A stretch of DNA of 7,695 nt from CAZLLV01 sp964560325 (GTDB lineage: Bacteria; Acidobacteriota; Thermoanaerobaculia; Multivoradales; DATKCC01): contig CAZLLV010000125.1 of the NCBI GenBank assembly GCA_964560325.1, forward strand, positions 1-7,695. The letters run 5' to 3'. Both the position numbers and the translations under genes were made by a program. Of the stretch, positions 7,385-7,695 are shown piece after piece; positions within the stretch are counted from its first letter, which is position 1, and every line of letters begins with the position of its first letter. Under the pieces are notes generated by a model. It was not told where the DNA came from. It made no database searches and was given only the letters and a program-made list of their open reading frames with translations.

Positions 7385-7414
7385 GGCGGGCGGATCCTTT
7401 CTCCGCCCGCCGGC
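7382..7414 (-). terminator. Strong stem-loop between lanA1 and lanM (attenuator or mRNA-stabilising hairpin)
   Basis: A perfect 13-bp GC-rich inverted repeat (GCCGGCGGGCGGA and TCCGCCCGCCGGC) with a 7-nt loop begins 6 nt after the lanA1 stop codon. On the minus strand it is followed by GTCGTGCTTTCGCC, which is not a proper U-tract, so it is at most a partial terminator. In many lantibiotic operons a hairpin after the structural gene limits read-through into the modification genes or protects the precursor mRNA, keeping peptide in excess over enzyme. The same role is likely here. The structure is directly visible; the role is inferred. Confidence 0.6.
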
Positions 7415-7420
7415 AGGCGA

Positions 7421-7648
7421 TCAGTAGCAGTGCAGCGGCGGGCACGGCGTACAGAGAGCCGTGTAGCCGGAGCAGGTGTACGGGTCCGGCGGCTTGCAGC
7501 CGCAGCCGCCGGTGACCGAATCGAGCACGTCGTCGCCGACCTCGATCAGGCCCGCCGGGTTGGCCGGGACCTGCGCCCGCTCGGCTTCGCTCAGGCTCTC
7601 GAAGTACTCCGGGTCCCGCCACGCACGCACGATCTGGCTCTTGTCCAT
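7421..7648 (-). CDS. lanA1: Class II lanthipeptide precursor LanA1, mersacidin/lichenicidin-type leader
   Basis: This 75-residue prepeptide has a 48-residue leader and a 27-residue core. The leader (SQIVRAWRDPEYFESLSEAE, then RAQVPANPAG, acidic EVGDDVL and SVTGG) is typical of mersacidin/lichenicidin-family precursors, whose leaders are recognised by LanM and removed by the LanT peptidase. Cleavage is expected after Gly47-Gly48. The core starts CGCKPPDPYTCSG and ends TALCTPCPPLHCY. It holds six Cys (core 1, 3, 11, 18, 21, 26) but only four Ser/Thr (core 10, 12, 15, 19). At most four thioether rings can form, leaving at least two Cys for a disulfide or as free thiols. AAAGGAG at 7655-7661 lies 6 nt before ATG. 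It is the first gene of the visible minus-strand unit lanA1-lanM-lanA2, and its 5' flank is cut by the window edge. Confidence 0.93.
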   Translation of the reverse strand: MDKSQIVRAWRDPEYFESLSEAERAQVPANPAGLIEVGDDVLDSVTGGCGCKPPDPYTCSGYTALCTPCPPLHCY

Positions 7649-7654
7649 CTCGGA

Positions 7655-7661
7655 CTCCTTT
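7655..7661 (-). promoter_or_regulatory. Ribosome-binding site of lanA1
   Basis: AAAGGAG on the minus strand, 6 nt before the lanA1 ATG. The leader start regions of lanA1 and lanA2 are similar at DNA level, consistent with recent paralogy. No promoter is recognisable in the remaining 34 bp to the window edge, so transcription may start outside the window. Confidence 0.7.
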
Positions 7662-7695
7662 CACTCGGTTGGGAGGCGGCGCCCGCGTCGAGCGC

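Noticed and set aside
7344..7664. 106-codon frame overlapping lanA1 in another frame
   Set aside because: It reads antisense-like, Arg-rich sequence across the hairpin and has no features, whereas the lanA1 frame has a family leader, a Gly-Gly site and a good ribosome-binding site.
1..7695. CRISPR arrays, tRNA or rRNA genes, insertion sequences
   Set aside because: No regularly spaced repeats, no cloverleaf or rRNA-like segments, and no transposase motifs or terminal inverted repeats were seen.

Overview
This window holds a class II lanthipeptide (lantibiotic-like) biosynthetic gene cluster on very GC-rich DNA. G or C dominates third codon positions in every gene. The fused HlyD-type adaptor and the gluconate 2-dehydrogenase subunit 3-like neighbour suggest a high-GC, Gram-negative-type bacterium, for example Acidobacteriota or Myxococcota. 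The sequence alone does not settle the phylum.

Layout. (1) Positions 1-419, minus strand: the 5' part of a gluconate 2-dehydrogenase subunit 3-like gene that runs off the left edge. It is probably not part of the cluster. (2) A 45-bp divergent spacer. (3) Plus strand, 465-1547 and 1540-3729: an unusual membrane protein (cytoplasmic GAF-like domain, one membrane span, shortened HlyD-like periplasmic domain), overlapping by 8 nt with a LanT-type peptidase/ABC exporter. (4) Minus strand, from right to left: lanA1 (7421-7648), a strong 13-bp stem-loop, lanM (about 3959-7330) and lanA2 (3726-3962). lanA2 overlaps the lanM stop by ATGA. The plus and minus operons converge, and the lanT and lanA2 stop codons share the palindrome CTAG, so nothing separates the two units.

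How it works together (inference from families). The two paralogous prepeptides have mersacidin/lichenicidin-type leaders ending in Gly-Gly and Cys-rich cores. The single LanM would dehydrate their Ser/Thr residues and form (methyl)lanthionines. The C39 peptidase domain of LanT (C16/H90/D106) would cut after Gly-Gly during export, helped by the GAF/HlyD-like partner. No immunity gene, dedicated regulator, second LanM or tailoring enzyme is visible. The minus-strand operon may extend beyond the right edge, because no promoter is seen in the 47 bp upstream of lanA1.

Most notable points: the two precursors share a core scaffold (CGxK, CSG, TxLCTxCPPxxCY) with a variable middle; LanA1 has more Cys (6) than dehydratable residues (4); the exporter partner is a GAF/truncated-HlyD fusion; and a degenerate repeat and stem-loops flank lanM.
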